Shown here piece after piece: positions 55,620-64,000 of a DNA stretch of 64,000 bases. Within the stretch, counting starts at the first letter, position 1; every line of letters begins with the position of its first letter. Below the pieces are notes generated by a model that did not search any database, was not told the origin of the DNA, and saw nothing but the letters and a program-made list of their open reading frames with translations. The position numbers and the translations under genes are program-made. Source of the DNA: Rikenella microfusus DSM 15922 (lineage in GTDB: Bacteria; Bacteroidota; Bacteroidia; Bacteroidales; Rikenellaceae); contig NZ_KE386488.1 in the NCBI RefSeq assembly GCF_000427365.1, positions 1 to 64,000 of the forward strand, read 5' to 3'.

Positions 55620-58595
55620 ATGGTTCGAGAGAAACAAATAGAAGAAAGTTTTATTCGGAAACTGACCGAACAATTAAAATATGTTTATCGTAATGATATT
55701 CACGATAGAGACTCCCTCGTAGCTAATTTCAGGCAGAAATTCGAGACCTTGAACCGCGTGAAATTGTCCGATTCGGAATTCGATCGGCTACTCGAGGAGA
55801 TTATCAATCCTGATGTTTTTGCCTCATCCAAGAGGTTGCGCGAGCGAAATACATTCATCCGCGAAGACGGAACACCGTTACAATATATGCTGGTCAACAT
55901 CAAGGATTGGTGCAAGAACGATTACGAGATAATCAACCAACTGCGGATGAATACCGATAACAGCCACCATCGTTACGATGTCATTCTGTTGATTAACGGT
56001 ATTCCAGTCGTGCAGGTCGAATTAAAAGCCTATGATGTCAGTCCGCGGCGTGCCATGCAACAGATCGTGGATTACAAAAACGATCCGGGGAATGGTTATA
56101 CGAAATCCCTGCTCTGTTTTATTCAGTTATTTATAGTAAGCAACCAAAACAATACTTACTATTTCACGAACAACAACAACCAGCATTTCTCTTTCAACGC
56201 GGACGAGCAATTTCTGCCGGTATACCGATATGCGACGGAGCAAAATACTCCGATAAACGGGCTCGAAGCCTTTTCGACTGCCGTACTTGCCAAATGCGAA
56301 CTCGGCAAAATGATCAGCCTTTACATGATACTGGTCGCGAGCGAGCAAAAATTGTTGATCATGCGTCCATATCAGATTTATGCCGTAAAAGCGATTATGG
56401 ATTGCGTGCATGAGAATCGCGGCAACGGCTATATCTGGCATACAACGGGCAGCGGTAAAACGCTCACTTCTTTCAAGGCCTCCACTCTGATGAAAGACAA
56501 TCCGGACATCGACAAATGTCTGTTCGTCGTGGACCGAAAAGATTTGGATCGTCAAACACGCGAGGAGTTTAATAAATTTCAGGAAAATTGCGTCGAAGAA
56601 AACACCAATACGGAAATGCTGGTTCGTCGAATGCTGTCGGATGACTACGCCGATAAAGTGATCGTCACGACCATCCAAAAACTGGGCATCGCGCTCGATC
56701 CAAAGCATAAAAAGAACTATCAAGGACGCCTAAAACCATTGAGAAACAAGCGATTCGTATTTATTTTCGACGAATGCCATCGCTCTCAATTCGGTTATAA
56801 TCACAAGGCAATCAAGGAGTTCTTCCCGAATTCGCAATTGTTCGGCTTTACCGGTACGCCGATATTCGAGAGAAACTCCGTGCAGACACAAGTGGACGGA
56901 GAGGAAAAATCGTATAAGACGACTACCGATATTTTCGAGAAACAGTTGCACGCCTACACGATTACCCATGCGATCGACGATAACAACGTACTACGGTTTC
57001 ACATAGATTATTTCAAACCCGACGGTGAGAATCAGCAACCTGGCGACACGATTACGAAACGAGCGATTGCAGAGGCGATATTAAATCGTCATGATGCAGC
57101 CACGGATTCTCGCCGGTTCAATGCCATTATGGCGACTGGCAGCATAGACGACGCAATTGAATATTACAATTTGTTCAAAACGATTCAGCAGGAGCGACAA
57201 ACGAAAGATTCCGAATACGAATCGTTGAATATCTCTTGCATCTTCTCACCTCCTGCCGAAGGCAACAAGGATGTGCAACAGATTCAGGAAGATTTGCCCC
57301 AGGAGCGTTTCGACAATCAAAAAGACCCCGACAAAAAGAAAGCCGAGTTGGAACGGATTATCGACGATTACAACCAGCAATACAAGACGAATCATGCGAT
57401 TGCGGAGTTCGATGCCTATTATCAGGATATTCAAGGACGTATCAAGTCGCAGATGTACAGCAATAAGGATCTCCCGCACAAGGATAAAATCGATATTACC
57501 ATCGTTGTCGATATGCTGCTGACCGGCTTCGACTCCAAGTATCTCAATACGCTGTATGTGGATAAGAACCTGAAATGGCACGGTCTAATTCAGGCTTTTT
57601 CACGTACAAACCGTATTCTGAACGATACGAAACCCTACGGAAATATTCTCGATTTCCGCAGTCAGGAAGCAGCGGTTGACGAAGCGATCGCCCTTTTCTC
57701 CGGAGAGAAAACCGAAGAAGATCCCAAACGCATCTGGCTGGTCGATCCGGCTCCGAAAGTGATCGAGAAATACGAAGAGGCCATTACGAAATTGAGAACG
57801 TTCATGCAGTCGCATGGTGTAGCGTGCAAACCCGAAGAAGTCGGCAACCTTCGTGGCGACGAAGCTCGCGCAGAGTTTATCAACCGCTTCAAGGAAGTGC
57901 AGCGGTTCCGGACACAACTGGAACAATACACGGATATTCAACCGGACGATAAGACAAAGATCGAATCGTTGTTGTCCGAAGATACGCTTCGGGCATTCAA
58001 AGGCATGTATCTCGACACCGCCCGGCAATTGAAAAAGAGACGTGAAAAAAAAGGCGGGGAACCGATAAACCCGCAAATAGAAGATCTTGATTTCGAATTC
58101 GTATTGTTTGCATCGGCGATCATCGATTACGACTATATCATGAGGCTTATCGCCCGATATACCCATCGCAACACGACTCAGAAACGAATTACGAAAGGAC
58201 AGCTTATCGCGCTCGTCGCATCGAGTGCGAATCTGCTGGAGGAGAAAGAGGATATCGTCGCCTACATCAACAGCCTCGACGAGATCAACGGTAAGACCGA
58301 GCAGGAGATCAAAGACGGATACGAGCTTTTCAAAGAGGAAAAATATAAAAATGAGATTACGGCCATAGCTGCTAAATACGGATTGGAGTTTTCTGCACTG
58401 GATGCGTTTGTCAAAGAAATCATCGAGCGCGAAATCTTTGACGGCGAGAAACTCGGCGATCTGCTTACCCCGCTCGGTCTGGGCTGGAAAGCCCGTACCC
58501 AAAAGGAGCTGGCATTGATGGACGATCTTGTCCCCTTGTTGAAACGACTGGCCGACGGCCACGAAATATCAGGACTTTCGGCTTATGAAAACTAA
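55620..58595 (+). CDS. hsdR: Type I restriction endonuclease, HsdR subunit
   Basis: 991 residues. It is the translocating and cutting subunit of a type I restriction system. N-terminal PD-ExK nuclease: YDVILLINGIPVVQVELKAY with D120, E134 and K136. Superfamily 2 motor: Walker A TTGSGKT (275-281), DECHRSQFG (384-392), FGFTGTPIF and the later VVDMLLTGFDSKYLNTLYVD and QAFSRTNR. The C-terminal helical part (from about 780) binds the methylase core. The gene is uninterrupted, in contrast to the broken genes just upstream, and is clearly AT-richer than the host genes. hsdS overlaps its end by 11 bases. Confidence 0.95.
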   Translation: MVREKQIEESFIRKLTEQLKYVYRNDIHDRDSLVANFRQKFETLNRVKLSDSEFDRLLEEIINPDVFASSKRLRERNTFIREDGTPLQYMLVNIKDWCKNDYEIINQLRMNTDNSHHRYDVILLINGIPVVQVELKAYDVSPRRAMQQIVDYKNDPGNGYTKSLLCFIQLFIVSNQNNTYYFTNNNNQHFSFNADEQFLPVYRYATEQNTPINGLEAFSTAVLAKCELGKMISLYMILVASEQKLLIMRPYQIYAVKAIMDCVHENRGNGYIWHTTGSGKTLTSFKASTLMKDNPDIDKCLFVVDRKDLDRQTREEFNKFQENCVEENTNTEMLVRRMLSDDYADKVIVTTIQKLGIALDPKHKKNYQGRLKPLRNKRFVFIFDECHRSQFGYNHKAIKEFFPNSQLFGFTGTPIFERNSVQTQVDGEEKSYKTTTDIFEKQLHAYTITHAIDDNNVLRFHIDYFKPDGENQQPGDTITKRAIAEAILNRHDAATDSRRFNAIMATGSIDDAIEYYNLFKTIQQERQTKDSEYESLNISCIFSPPAEGNKDVQQIQEDLPQERFDNQKDPDKKKAELERIIDDYNQQYKTNHAIAEFDAYYQDIQGRIKSQMYSNKDLPHKDKIDITIVVDMLLTGFDSKYLNTLYVDKNLKWHGLIQAFSRTNRILNDTKPYGNILDFRSQEAAVDEAIALFSGEKTEEDPKRIWLVDPAPKVIEKYEEAITKLRTFMQSHGVACKPEEVGNLRGDEARAEFINRFKEVQRFRTQLEQYTDIQPDDKTKIESLLSEDTLRAFKGMYLDTARQLKKRREKKGGEPINPQIEDLDFEFVLFASAIIDYDYIMRLIARYTHRNTTQKRITKGQLIALVASSANLLEEKEDIVAYINSLDEINGKTEQEIKDGYELFKEEKYKNEITAIAAKYGLEFSALDAFVKEIIEREIFDGEKLGDLLTPLGLGWKARTQKELALMDDLVPLLKRLADGHEISGLSAYEN

Positions 58596-59862
58596 CGAAA
58601 AAGATACAAAACGAGGGGTAGTGCCGCCCTTGCGGTTTCCGGAGTTTTCGGATGCAGGAAACTGGGTATATCTGGAAGGAAATAAAGTATTTGAACAGAT
58701 TTCAAATAAAAAACATAGTTCTAATCTACCCATACTTGCAATTTCGCAAGAACACGGTGCAGTTCCTCGCAATTTAATCGACTACAAAGTAATTGTATCC
58801 GAAGAAAGTCTTGAAAATTACAAAGTTGTAGAGATCGGGGATTTTATAATCAGTCTTCGATCATTCCAAGGGGGTATAGAATATTCCGAATATAAAGGCA
58901 TTTGCAGTCCTGCCTATATAATTTTGAGAAAGAGATTGGATATAGACAATCGATTTTTCAAGTACTATTTTAAGTCGCACGCATTTATTCGAGATTTAAA
59001 TAAAAATCTGGAAGGTATACGCGATGGGAAAATGGTTAGCTATAAACAATTCTCAGAAATACTATTGCCAATACCCTCTATCCATAACAAAAAGGAGCAA
59101 CAAAAAATCGCCGATTGTCTCTCTTCGATCGACGCATTGATAAAGGCAACGGAGAAGAAAATAGACGAACTGAAAGCCCATAAGAAAGGCTTGATACAAC
59201 AACTATTTCCTGCTGAAGGAAAACCAGTCCCACAATATCGGTTCCCTAAATTTCGGAATACTGCGATATGGAAGGAAATCCCCCTTTCCGGCATAGGAGA
59301 AACATTGCAGGGTTATGGTTTCCCCGAAGCATACCAAGGGAAAGAGATTGGGAAATATCCGTTTTACAAAGTAAGCGATATATCCAAGGCAATTCAACGT
59401 GGTAATAATTATATTTCTGTTGCTGCAAATTATGTGGATGACGAAGATGTCAATACATTAAAAATAAAAACGATCCCCATAGGAACAACTATCTTTGCAA
59501 GGATCGGGGAGGCCATTAGACTAAATCGGCGAGTGATTACGACGGCGGAATGTATTATCGATAATAATACGATTGGCGTAAAAGCGATTGAGGGAAAGGC
59601 AACAGATTTGTTCGTCTATTATACTTTATTGCAAATAAATCTCATTGATTTTGCCGGAGGTGTAGTTCCTGCCGTGACAAAAGCATCCATTGACAATATC
59701 CCGGTATATTGTCCTCCAACTATTGCTGAGCAGCAAAAAATCGCCGATTGCCTCTCTTCCGTGGACGATTTGATTACGGCCCAAACGAATCGCCTCGAAG
59801 CCCTCAAAGCTCATAAAAAAGGCTTGATGCAGCAACTATTCCCAAACACAGACGAATGTTGA
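58585..59862 (+). CDS. hsdS: Type I restriction-modification specificity subunit HsdS
   Basis: 425 residues with two target recognition domains. Each half starts RFPEF or RFPKF (about 17 and 219) and ends with a near-identical helical spacer: EQQKIADCLSSIDALI at 171 and EQQKIADCLSSVDDLI at 382, both running into LKAHKKGL-QQLFP. The domains between differ strongly, so a bipartite DNA target is expected. Overlaps hsdR by 11 bases. No second hsdS or nearby recombinase is visible, so phase variation of specificity is not suggested. Confidence 0.95.
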   Translation: MKTNEKDTKRGVVPPLRFPEFSDAGNWVYLEGNKVFEQISNKKHSSNLPILAISQEHGAVPRNLIDYKVIVSEESLENYKVVEIGDFIISLRSFQGGIEYSEYKGICSPAYIILRKRLDIDNRFFKYYFKSHAFIRDLNKNLEGIRDGKMVSYKQFSEILLPIPSIHNKKEQQKIADCLSSIDALIKATEKKIDELKAHKKGLIQQLFPAEGKPVPQYRFPKFRNTAIWKEIPLSGIGETLQGYGFPEAYQGKEIGKYPFYKVSDISKAIQRGNNYISVAANYVDDEDVNTLKIKTIPIGTTIFARIGEAIRLNRRVITTAECIIDNNTIGVKAIEGKATDLFVYYTLLQINLIDFAGGVVPAVTKASIDNIPVYCPPTIAEQQKIADCLSSVDDLITAQTNRLEALKAHKKGLMQQLFPNTDEC

Positions 59863-59863
59863 T

Positions 59864-60964
59864 ATGGAACAATTAGCAACAAAAATAGCCAAACTAAAAA
59901 AGAACATTGTTCTTATATACGCATTCAATGGCACAGGGAAAACGCGCTTATCCGTTGCCTATAAAAACATTACAAAGAAAAGCAACAAAGGCAATCATGC
60001 CGGTGTCTATTACAATGCATACAGCGAAGACCTGTTTGTTTGGGATAACGACGAGGAGCACGACGGGCAGAATATCCGATTGATGATTCAGTCGAGTACA
60101 CTCAATCAATATCATCAGTTATTCGACGAAGATAAATTAAGAGAGCATTTAACACCTTATAAGCCTAAATTCGATTTCCGATTTCATCTTTATTCGGATG
60201 CCGCACAAGGTATCGAGTATGTGCAATTCTTTGTAAAAAAGGATGAAACGGCAAAAGAGGAAGACGCGCAAGAAAATGAGGACATCCCTATCAAAATCTC
60301 GCGAGGCGAGCAACAGATATTTATCTGGTGTTTCTTTCTTGCCTTGTTCGATATAGACGGGTGGACGGGAGAGGGGAAACAATCGCAGCACTTCTTTATC
60401 GACGATCCGGTTTCGAGTCTGGACGACCATAATATTTTCATTACGGTTTCGTCGATTATGGATCTAATTGATCGCCATTTCAAGAATAGAAAAATCATTA
60501 TCACGACACATCACATCGGACTATTCTCGATTTTATGCGATTGGATCAAGAAGGGCGAAAAGGCATCTTCGTACAGAAACGAGGTGCAATTATATATCTT
60601 GAAAAAAGATGAAGCCGGCATCGACTTCCACAGCCCCAACAACGAAGTTTTTCTATATCATTTGGAATTGCTGCAAATACTCAAAAAGGCGATTGACGAT
60701 GACCGGATTTACGCATATCATTTCGCACTGTTACGGCAGATTTTAGAGAATATAGCATCGTTTTTGGGTGTAGGACAATTCGCATATGTTTTGAAACAAA
60801 TCGGCCTGACCGATACGGATGAAATTGCCCGGATTGTTAATACGCTGTCACATAAAACCGTTTTCAGATATGAAGCAAAAGAATTGGTTCCCGACAACAA
60901 GGAGCTGTTCAGACGGATTTTCTATGGAATAATCGACAAATATCACTTCGTATTACACACATAA
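59864..60964 (+). CDS. ABC-type ATPase with PrrC-like anticodon-nuclease residues
   Basis: 366 residues, inside the hsd operon with a one-base gap before and one-base overlap after. N-terminal ATPase: Walker A AFNGTGKT (20-27), signature ISRGEQQ (145-151), Walker B HFFIDDP (176-182) with D-loop SSLDD, and switch IITTHH (212-217). The C-terminal domain has R291-x3-E295 (LLRQILENI) and H330 (IVNTLSHKT). PrrC of E. coli, which cuts tRNA-Lys and is encoded in a type I hsd locus, has Arg320-x3-Glu324 and His356 in the same place and a similar total length (about 396). Assignment as an anticodon nuclease held in check by the R-M complex is therefore likely but rests on motifs only. Confidence 0.75.
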   Translation: MEQLATKIAKLKKNIVLIYAFNGTGKTRLSVAYKNITKKSNKGNHAGVYYNAYSEDLFVWDNDEEHDGQNIRLMIQSSTLNQYHQLFDEDKLREHLTPYKPKFDFRFHLYSDAAQGIEYVQFFVKKDETAKEEDAQENEDIPIKISRGEQQIFIWCFFLALFDIDGWTGEGKQSQHFFIDDPVSSLDDHNIFITVSSIMDLIDRHFKNRKIIITTHHIGLFSILCDWIKKGEKASSYRNEVQLYILKKDEAGIDFHSPNNEVFLYHLELLQILKKAIDDDRIYAYHFALLRQILENIASFLGVGQFAYVLKQIGLTDTDEIARIVNTLSHKTVFRYEAKELVPDNKELFRRIFYGIIDKYHFVLHT

Positions 60965-62616
60965 TGACCATCATAGAACAACAAAAATTAGGCAAAGTCC
61001 TTTGGAGCATTGCCGATAAACTGCGTGGGGCAATGAATGCGGACGACTTCCGCGACTATATGCTTTCATTTCTGTTTCTGCGTTATCTTTCCGATAATTA
61101 TGAAGATGCCGTAAAGAAAGAGCTCGGTTCGGATTATCCGGACACGCCGACGGACGTAATGCAGAAATTGAAGGTAAATACGCCCCTGCAAATCTGGTAC
61201 GACGAGAATCCCGATGATATCGCAGATTTCGAGAAGCAGATGCGGCGTAAGATTCATTATGTAATCGATCCGCAATATCTGTGGAAAAACATATACGAGT
61301 TGGCCCGAACGCAGAGCAACGATTTGTTGCAAACACTACAAGACGGCTTCAAGTATATTGAAAACGAATCGTTTGAAAGTACATTCCAAGGATTGTTCTC
61401 GGAAATCAATCTCGATTCTGAAAAATTAGGGAAAAGCTATACCGAACGCAATAAAAAGTTATGCGAGATTATAACGCGGATCGCAGACGGCATCACGGCT
61501 TTTTCTAACGACTCCGATACGTTAGGCGACGCTTACGAATATCTGATCGGCCAATTCGCGGCTGGTTCGGGCAAGAAAGCCGGCGAATTTTATACTCCAC
61601 AACAGGTTTCGACCATCCTTTCGAAGATTGTGACATTGGACAGCCAAGATCCGACGACCGGTCCGAAAAAGAGAATAGATAAGGTTCTCGATTTCGCTTG
61701 CGGTTCCGGATCACTGCTTCTGAATGTCCGTCATCAGATGAACCGCGACGGCAGACGCGGCATCGGCAAGATTTACGGACAGGAGAAGAATATCACGACT
61801 TACAACCTCGCGCGCATGAATATGCTGCTGCATGGGGTGAAGGATTCCGAGTTCGAGATTTTTCATGGAGATACTCTTCTCAACGATTGGGATATACTAA
61901 ATGAAATGAATCCGTCGAAGAAAATCGAATTCGACGCGATCGTCGCCAATCCGCCGTTCAGCTATCGTTGGGAGCCGAAAGAGGATTTGGCAAATGATTT
62001 TCGGTTCAGGAATTACGGCATCGCTCCGAAATCGGCCGCCGACTTTGCCTTCTTATTGCACGGATTTCATTTCCTGCGGGAAGACGGTACGATGGCGATT
62101 ATTCTGCCTCACGGCGTATTGTTTCGCGGAGGTGTGGAAAAGAATATCAGAACCAAATTGTTGAAAGACGGTAATCTCGATGCAGTTATCGGATTACCTG
62201 CCAACCTTTTCTTTTCCACGGGTATTCCCGTTTGCATCTTGGTGCTGAAAAAGTGCAGGAAGTCTGACGATGTACTATTTATCAATGCCAGCGAAGGATA
62301 TAAGAAAGACAAGCGGCAAAACCGATTACGCGAAGGCGAAAACGGCGAGCCGAACGATATCCAGAAAATAGTGGATACCTACCAATTCCGCCGAGAGGAA
62401 CCGCGTTATTCCAAGCGGGTTTCGTTGGAGCGAATCGAACAGGAGGATTTCAATCTGAATATTACCCGCTATGTCAGCACGGCGCAAGCGGAGGAGCCGA
62501 TCGACCTGCAAAAGGTCAATGACGAATTGAAAGAGATTGCAAGACGGTCGAAAGAGGCATTAGATCGCCATAATGAGTTTCTCAAAGAATTAGGGTTACC
62601 GCCTATCGCCGACTAA
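60964..62616 (+). CDS. hsdM: Type I DNA methyltransferase, HsdM subunit
   Basis: 550 residues, N6-adenine methylase and structural core of the type I complex. Helical N-terminal domain (LGKVLWSIADKLRGAMNADD), AdoMet motif FACGSGSLLLNV near 245, and catalytic NPPF in DAIVANPPFSY near 325. AGSGKKAGEFYTPQQVS is the usual link between domains. The ATG overlaps the preceding stop (TAATG). The ending ALDRHNEFLKELGLPPI fits the family. Last gene of the operon. Confidence 0.96.
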   Translation: MTIIEQQKLGKVLWSIADKLRGAMNADDFRDYMLSFLFLRYLSDNYEDAVKKELGSDYPDTPTDVMQKLKVNTPLQIWYDENPDDIADFEKQMRRKIHYVIDPQYLWKNIYELARTQSNDLLQTLQDGFKYIENESFESTFQGLFSEINLDSEKLGKSYTERNKKLCEIITRIADGITAFSNDSDTLGDAYEYLIGQFAAGSGKKAGEFYTPQQVSTILSKIVTLDSQDPTTGPKKRIDKVLDFACGSGSLLLNVRHQMNRDGRRGIGKIYGQEKNITTYNLARMNMLLHGVKDSEFEIFHGDTLLNDWDILNEMNPSKKIEFDAIVANPPFSYRWEPKEDLANDFRFRNYGIAPKSAADFAFLLHGFHFLREDGTMAIILPHGVLFRGGVEKNIRTKLLKDGNLDAVIGLPANLFFSTGIPVCILVLKKCRKSDDVLFINASEGYKKDKRQNRLREGENGEPNDIQKIVDTYQFRREEPRYSKRVSLERIEQEDFNLNITRYVSTAQAEEPIDLQKVNDELKEIARRSKEALDRHNEFLKELGLPPIAD

Positions 62617-62653
62617 GAATAAGATCCGGTAGTGCGGCATCCGGTCGAAAGCC

Positions 62654-63257
62654 TCATTGGCATATCCGCCTCCATTTCGTTCTCCATGCAAAACGGTAGG
62701 CCGGCTCGCCCCCGAAATGCTTCGACAGCTCCGCGTCGTACCAGAACGACCCGAACAGCATCACCGGCACCATATTCCCCGGTTTCAGGCCGCTGGATTT
62801 GAACGGTTTCGGCTCATAGGAGTTGTAAATCTTAAAATCCGGCGCCGCCCGCCGGAATTTCAACAGCGTCCCCCGCCCGCCCCTGTCTTCCAGGTCGCAG
62901 AACAGCAGGGCCGTCGAATCCGATTTCGGCACGAACTGAAACTTCAAGCCACTCAAATAGGATGAATCCCAACGGGCATAGACATCCCCCAGCACCGAAC
63001 GGTTCAGTATCCGCATCGAATCGCGGCCGAAATACTCATCGACCTGAAAAACCACCCGCAAGGTCGTATCCCGAATACCCGACAAATCGTATTTGCGGAC
63101 GTACATATTTTTCAATTCCAGCAGTTCCTGCAAATCAGCAACTTTGACGGAGGCCGGCCGCGGGACGAAAATACCCGTATCCGCCGGGGGCGCCGAAACC
63201 TCTTGTCGTTCCGAGAAATCCGACAATCAGCAGCGGACCGATCAAAATCTTTTTCAT
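62654..63257 (-). pseudogene. Exported protein of unknown function, probable frameshift after the signal peptide
   Basis: The long frame (62654-63226, with only a TTG as start) encodes about 190 residues: LKNMYVRKYDLSGIRDTTLR, FVPKSDSTALLFCDLEDRGG, IYNSYEPKPFKSSGLKPGNM and a closing PAYRFAWRTKWRRIC. A TGA stands directly before that TTG. In the neighbouring frame, from ATG at 63257, lies MKKILIGPLLIVGFLGTTRG, a good signal peptide. A one-base insertion or deletion near 63205-63225 would join them. Either a recent mutation or an assembly error. No family recognised. Confidence 0.55.
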
Positions 63258-63296
63258 GGGTCGATATTCGAATTAAAAACGATTTCTAAATCTGTG

Positions 63297-63450
63297 AAAG
63301 TAAATATATACAACTTGAACCAAAGTCGGGTAATGCCTCCGATCGGCCCTGCGCCCAAGCCGCTTTGCGGCTTCGGAGGATAAGCGCTGACTGAAATATA
63401 CAGAAAATCAGGGGGGCATATAAAGGATAAAGTCGTATACCGTTACCTAT
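63297..63450. repeat. Inverted-terminal-repeat element, copy 3
   Basis: Left end AAAGTAAATATATACAACTT (63297-63316) is the approximate complement of AAGTCGTATACCGTTACCTA (63430-63449). Core words CGGCCCTGCGCCCAAGC and CTGAAATATACAGAAAATCA are shared with copy 2. The right end again abuts a terminator of a minus-strand gene. Confidence 0.75.
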
Positions 63451-63452
63451 AC

Positions 63453-63485
63453 GAAAAGGCAGGAACCCCGCAAAGGACTCCTGCC
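63453..63485 (-). terminator. Terminator of pheT
   Basis: On the minus strand GGCAGGA (63485-63479) pairs with TCCTGCC (63464-63458), followed by TTTTCGT. It lies 26 bases past the pheT stop codon. Confidence 0.75.
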
Positions 63486-63511
63486 GAAACCTAACGAACA
63501 TCCGCAACCGA

Positions 63512-64000
63512 TTACGCCCTTACCTGCGCTCCCGTCGCTTTGGCCAACGCAGCCGAGATATTGCCCATGATACGCTCTATCTCGGTATCGGTCAGCGTTT
63601 TGGTCGTATCTTCGATCACGAAATTCAACGCATAAGACTTCTTGCCTTCCGGCAGTTTGTCCCCCTCGTACACGTCGAACAATCCCACCGATTTCAGCAG
63701 TTTCTTTTCCGCTTTCGAAGCCGCCTCGCGCAGCTGCGAAAAAGTAACGCCCTTATCCACCAGCAACGCCAGGTCGCGTTTCACTTCCGGGTATTTCGAC
63801 AGTTCGGCCGCCTGCACCCGTACCGTTTCGACGACCTTTTGCAAGTGGGCGACATTCATCTCCATGAAATAGACCGGTTGCTTCAGATCGAAAAGGTTCC
63901 GGGCCAGTTTCGGCGACACGATCCCCATTTCGAACAGTTTTTTACCCCGGATCTTATAAGCGACCGCTTCGCCGTACAAATCCGACGCGAGCGTTTCGTA
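63512..64000 (-). CDS. pheT: Phenylalanyl-tRNA synthetase beta subunit, C-terminal part
   Basis: The gene runs off the right edge; about 162 C-terminal residues are present. They hold the end of the B8 region and the FDX-ACB (B8, anticodon-binding-like) domain: KYPEVKRDLALLVDKGVTFS, LLKSVGLFDVYEGDKLPEGK and KSYALNFVIEDTTKTLTDTE, followed by the usual IERIMGNISAALAKATGAQVR ending. The subunit helps attach Phe to its tRNA and proofread. An apparent start at 63979 is an internal TTG. Confidence 0.92.
   Translation of the reverse strand, partial: YETLASDLYGEAVAYKIRGKKLFEMGIVSPKLARNLFDLKQPVYFMEMNVAHLQKVVETVRVQAAELSKYPEVKRDLALLVDKGVTFSQLREAASKAEKKLLKSVGLFDVYEGDKLPEGKKSYALNFVIEDTTKTLTDTEIERIMGNISAALAKATGAQVRA

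Noticed and set aside
58585-59862. Phase-variable specificity by recombination of hsdS halves
   Set aside because: The two spacer repeats inside hsdS could recombine, but there is no second hsdS or silent cassette and no active recombinase nearby, so no shuffling partner is present.
49360-62700. Attachment-site direct repeats bordering the island
   Set aside because: I compared sequence near 49.4-49.7 kb and 62.6-62.7 kb by eye and found no convincing match and no tRNA gene; a computed search is needed before claiming boundaries.

Overview
The window looks like chromosome from a gut member of the Bacteroidota, most plausibly Alistipes or a close relative in the Rikenellaceae. The support is: promoters of the Bacteroidota type (TTTG, 19-20 bp, TAnnTTTG), a type V (FimA/Mfa-like) fimbrial locus with many lipoprotein fimbrillins, DUF3575, DUF5119 and DUF4906 proteins, A-rich leaders in place of strong Shine-Dalgarno sites, and GC-rich host genes. 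The genus is an inference from gene content; there is no rRNA in the window.

Layout. 0-8 kb: a secreted TPR protein, then a sufBCDS iron-sulfur assembly operon running into tmk and a DoxX/MauE-like membrane protein. 8-10 kb: dispersed repeats and a surface lipoprotein. 10.1-24.3 kb: a fimbrial locus that starts with a good promoter and a serine-recombinase-like protein lacking the catalytic residues, followed by a DUF3575 protein, a DUF5119 lipoprotein, four fimbrillins in a row, a terminator, a fifth fimbrillin-like protein and two large DUF4906/FISUMP proteins (candidate tip adhesins) that share an identical DNA block. 25-36 kb: housekeeping genes (K+/H+ antiporter, phosphofructokinase, head-GIN protein, YifB, short ComEC, HydE, CapA, TatD, TcdA, thioredoxin-like lipoprotein). 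37-49.4 kb: acetyl-CoA hydrolase/CoA-transferase family protein, secreted beta-propeller, deoxyhypusine-synthase-like enzyme, crcB, pta, ackA, guaA, rpsA and rnz. Pta, AckA and the CoA-transferase together suggest acetate (and possibly butyrate or succinate) end-product metabolism.

49.6-62.6 kb is an AT-richer island. Its left half is a decayed mobilizable element: integrase, two HTH genes, primase-helicase, CHC2 primase, mobC, mobA and a small membrane protein, every one broken. Its right half is an apparently intact type I restriction-modification operon, hsdR-hsdS-X-hsdM, in which X is an ABC-type ATPase with a C-terminal Arg-x3-Glu...His arrangement like the PrrC anticodon nuclease. The window ends with a frameshifted exported protein and the 3' end of pheT.

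Non-coding DNA is unusually organised. Three copies of a 147-214 bp element with inverted terminal repeats lie near 9.9, 36.8 and 63.4 kb. A second system of GC-rich cassettes, separated by variants of the palindrome AAACCGTACGGTTT, fills the intergenic regions near 8.3, 21.8, 24.7, 36.6 and 39.5-40.4 kb. A 315 bp hairpin-rich element with 24 bp inverted ends separates pta from ackA. All functional statements rest on sequence motifs read by eye; no database search was run.
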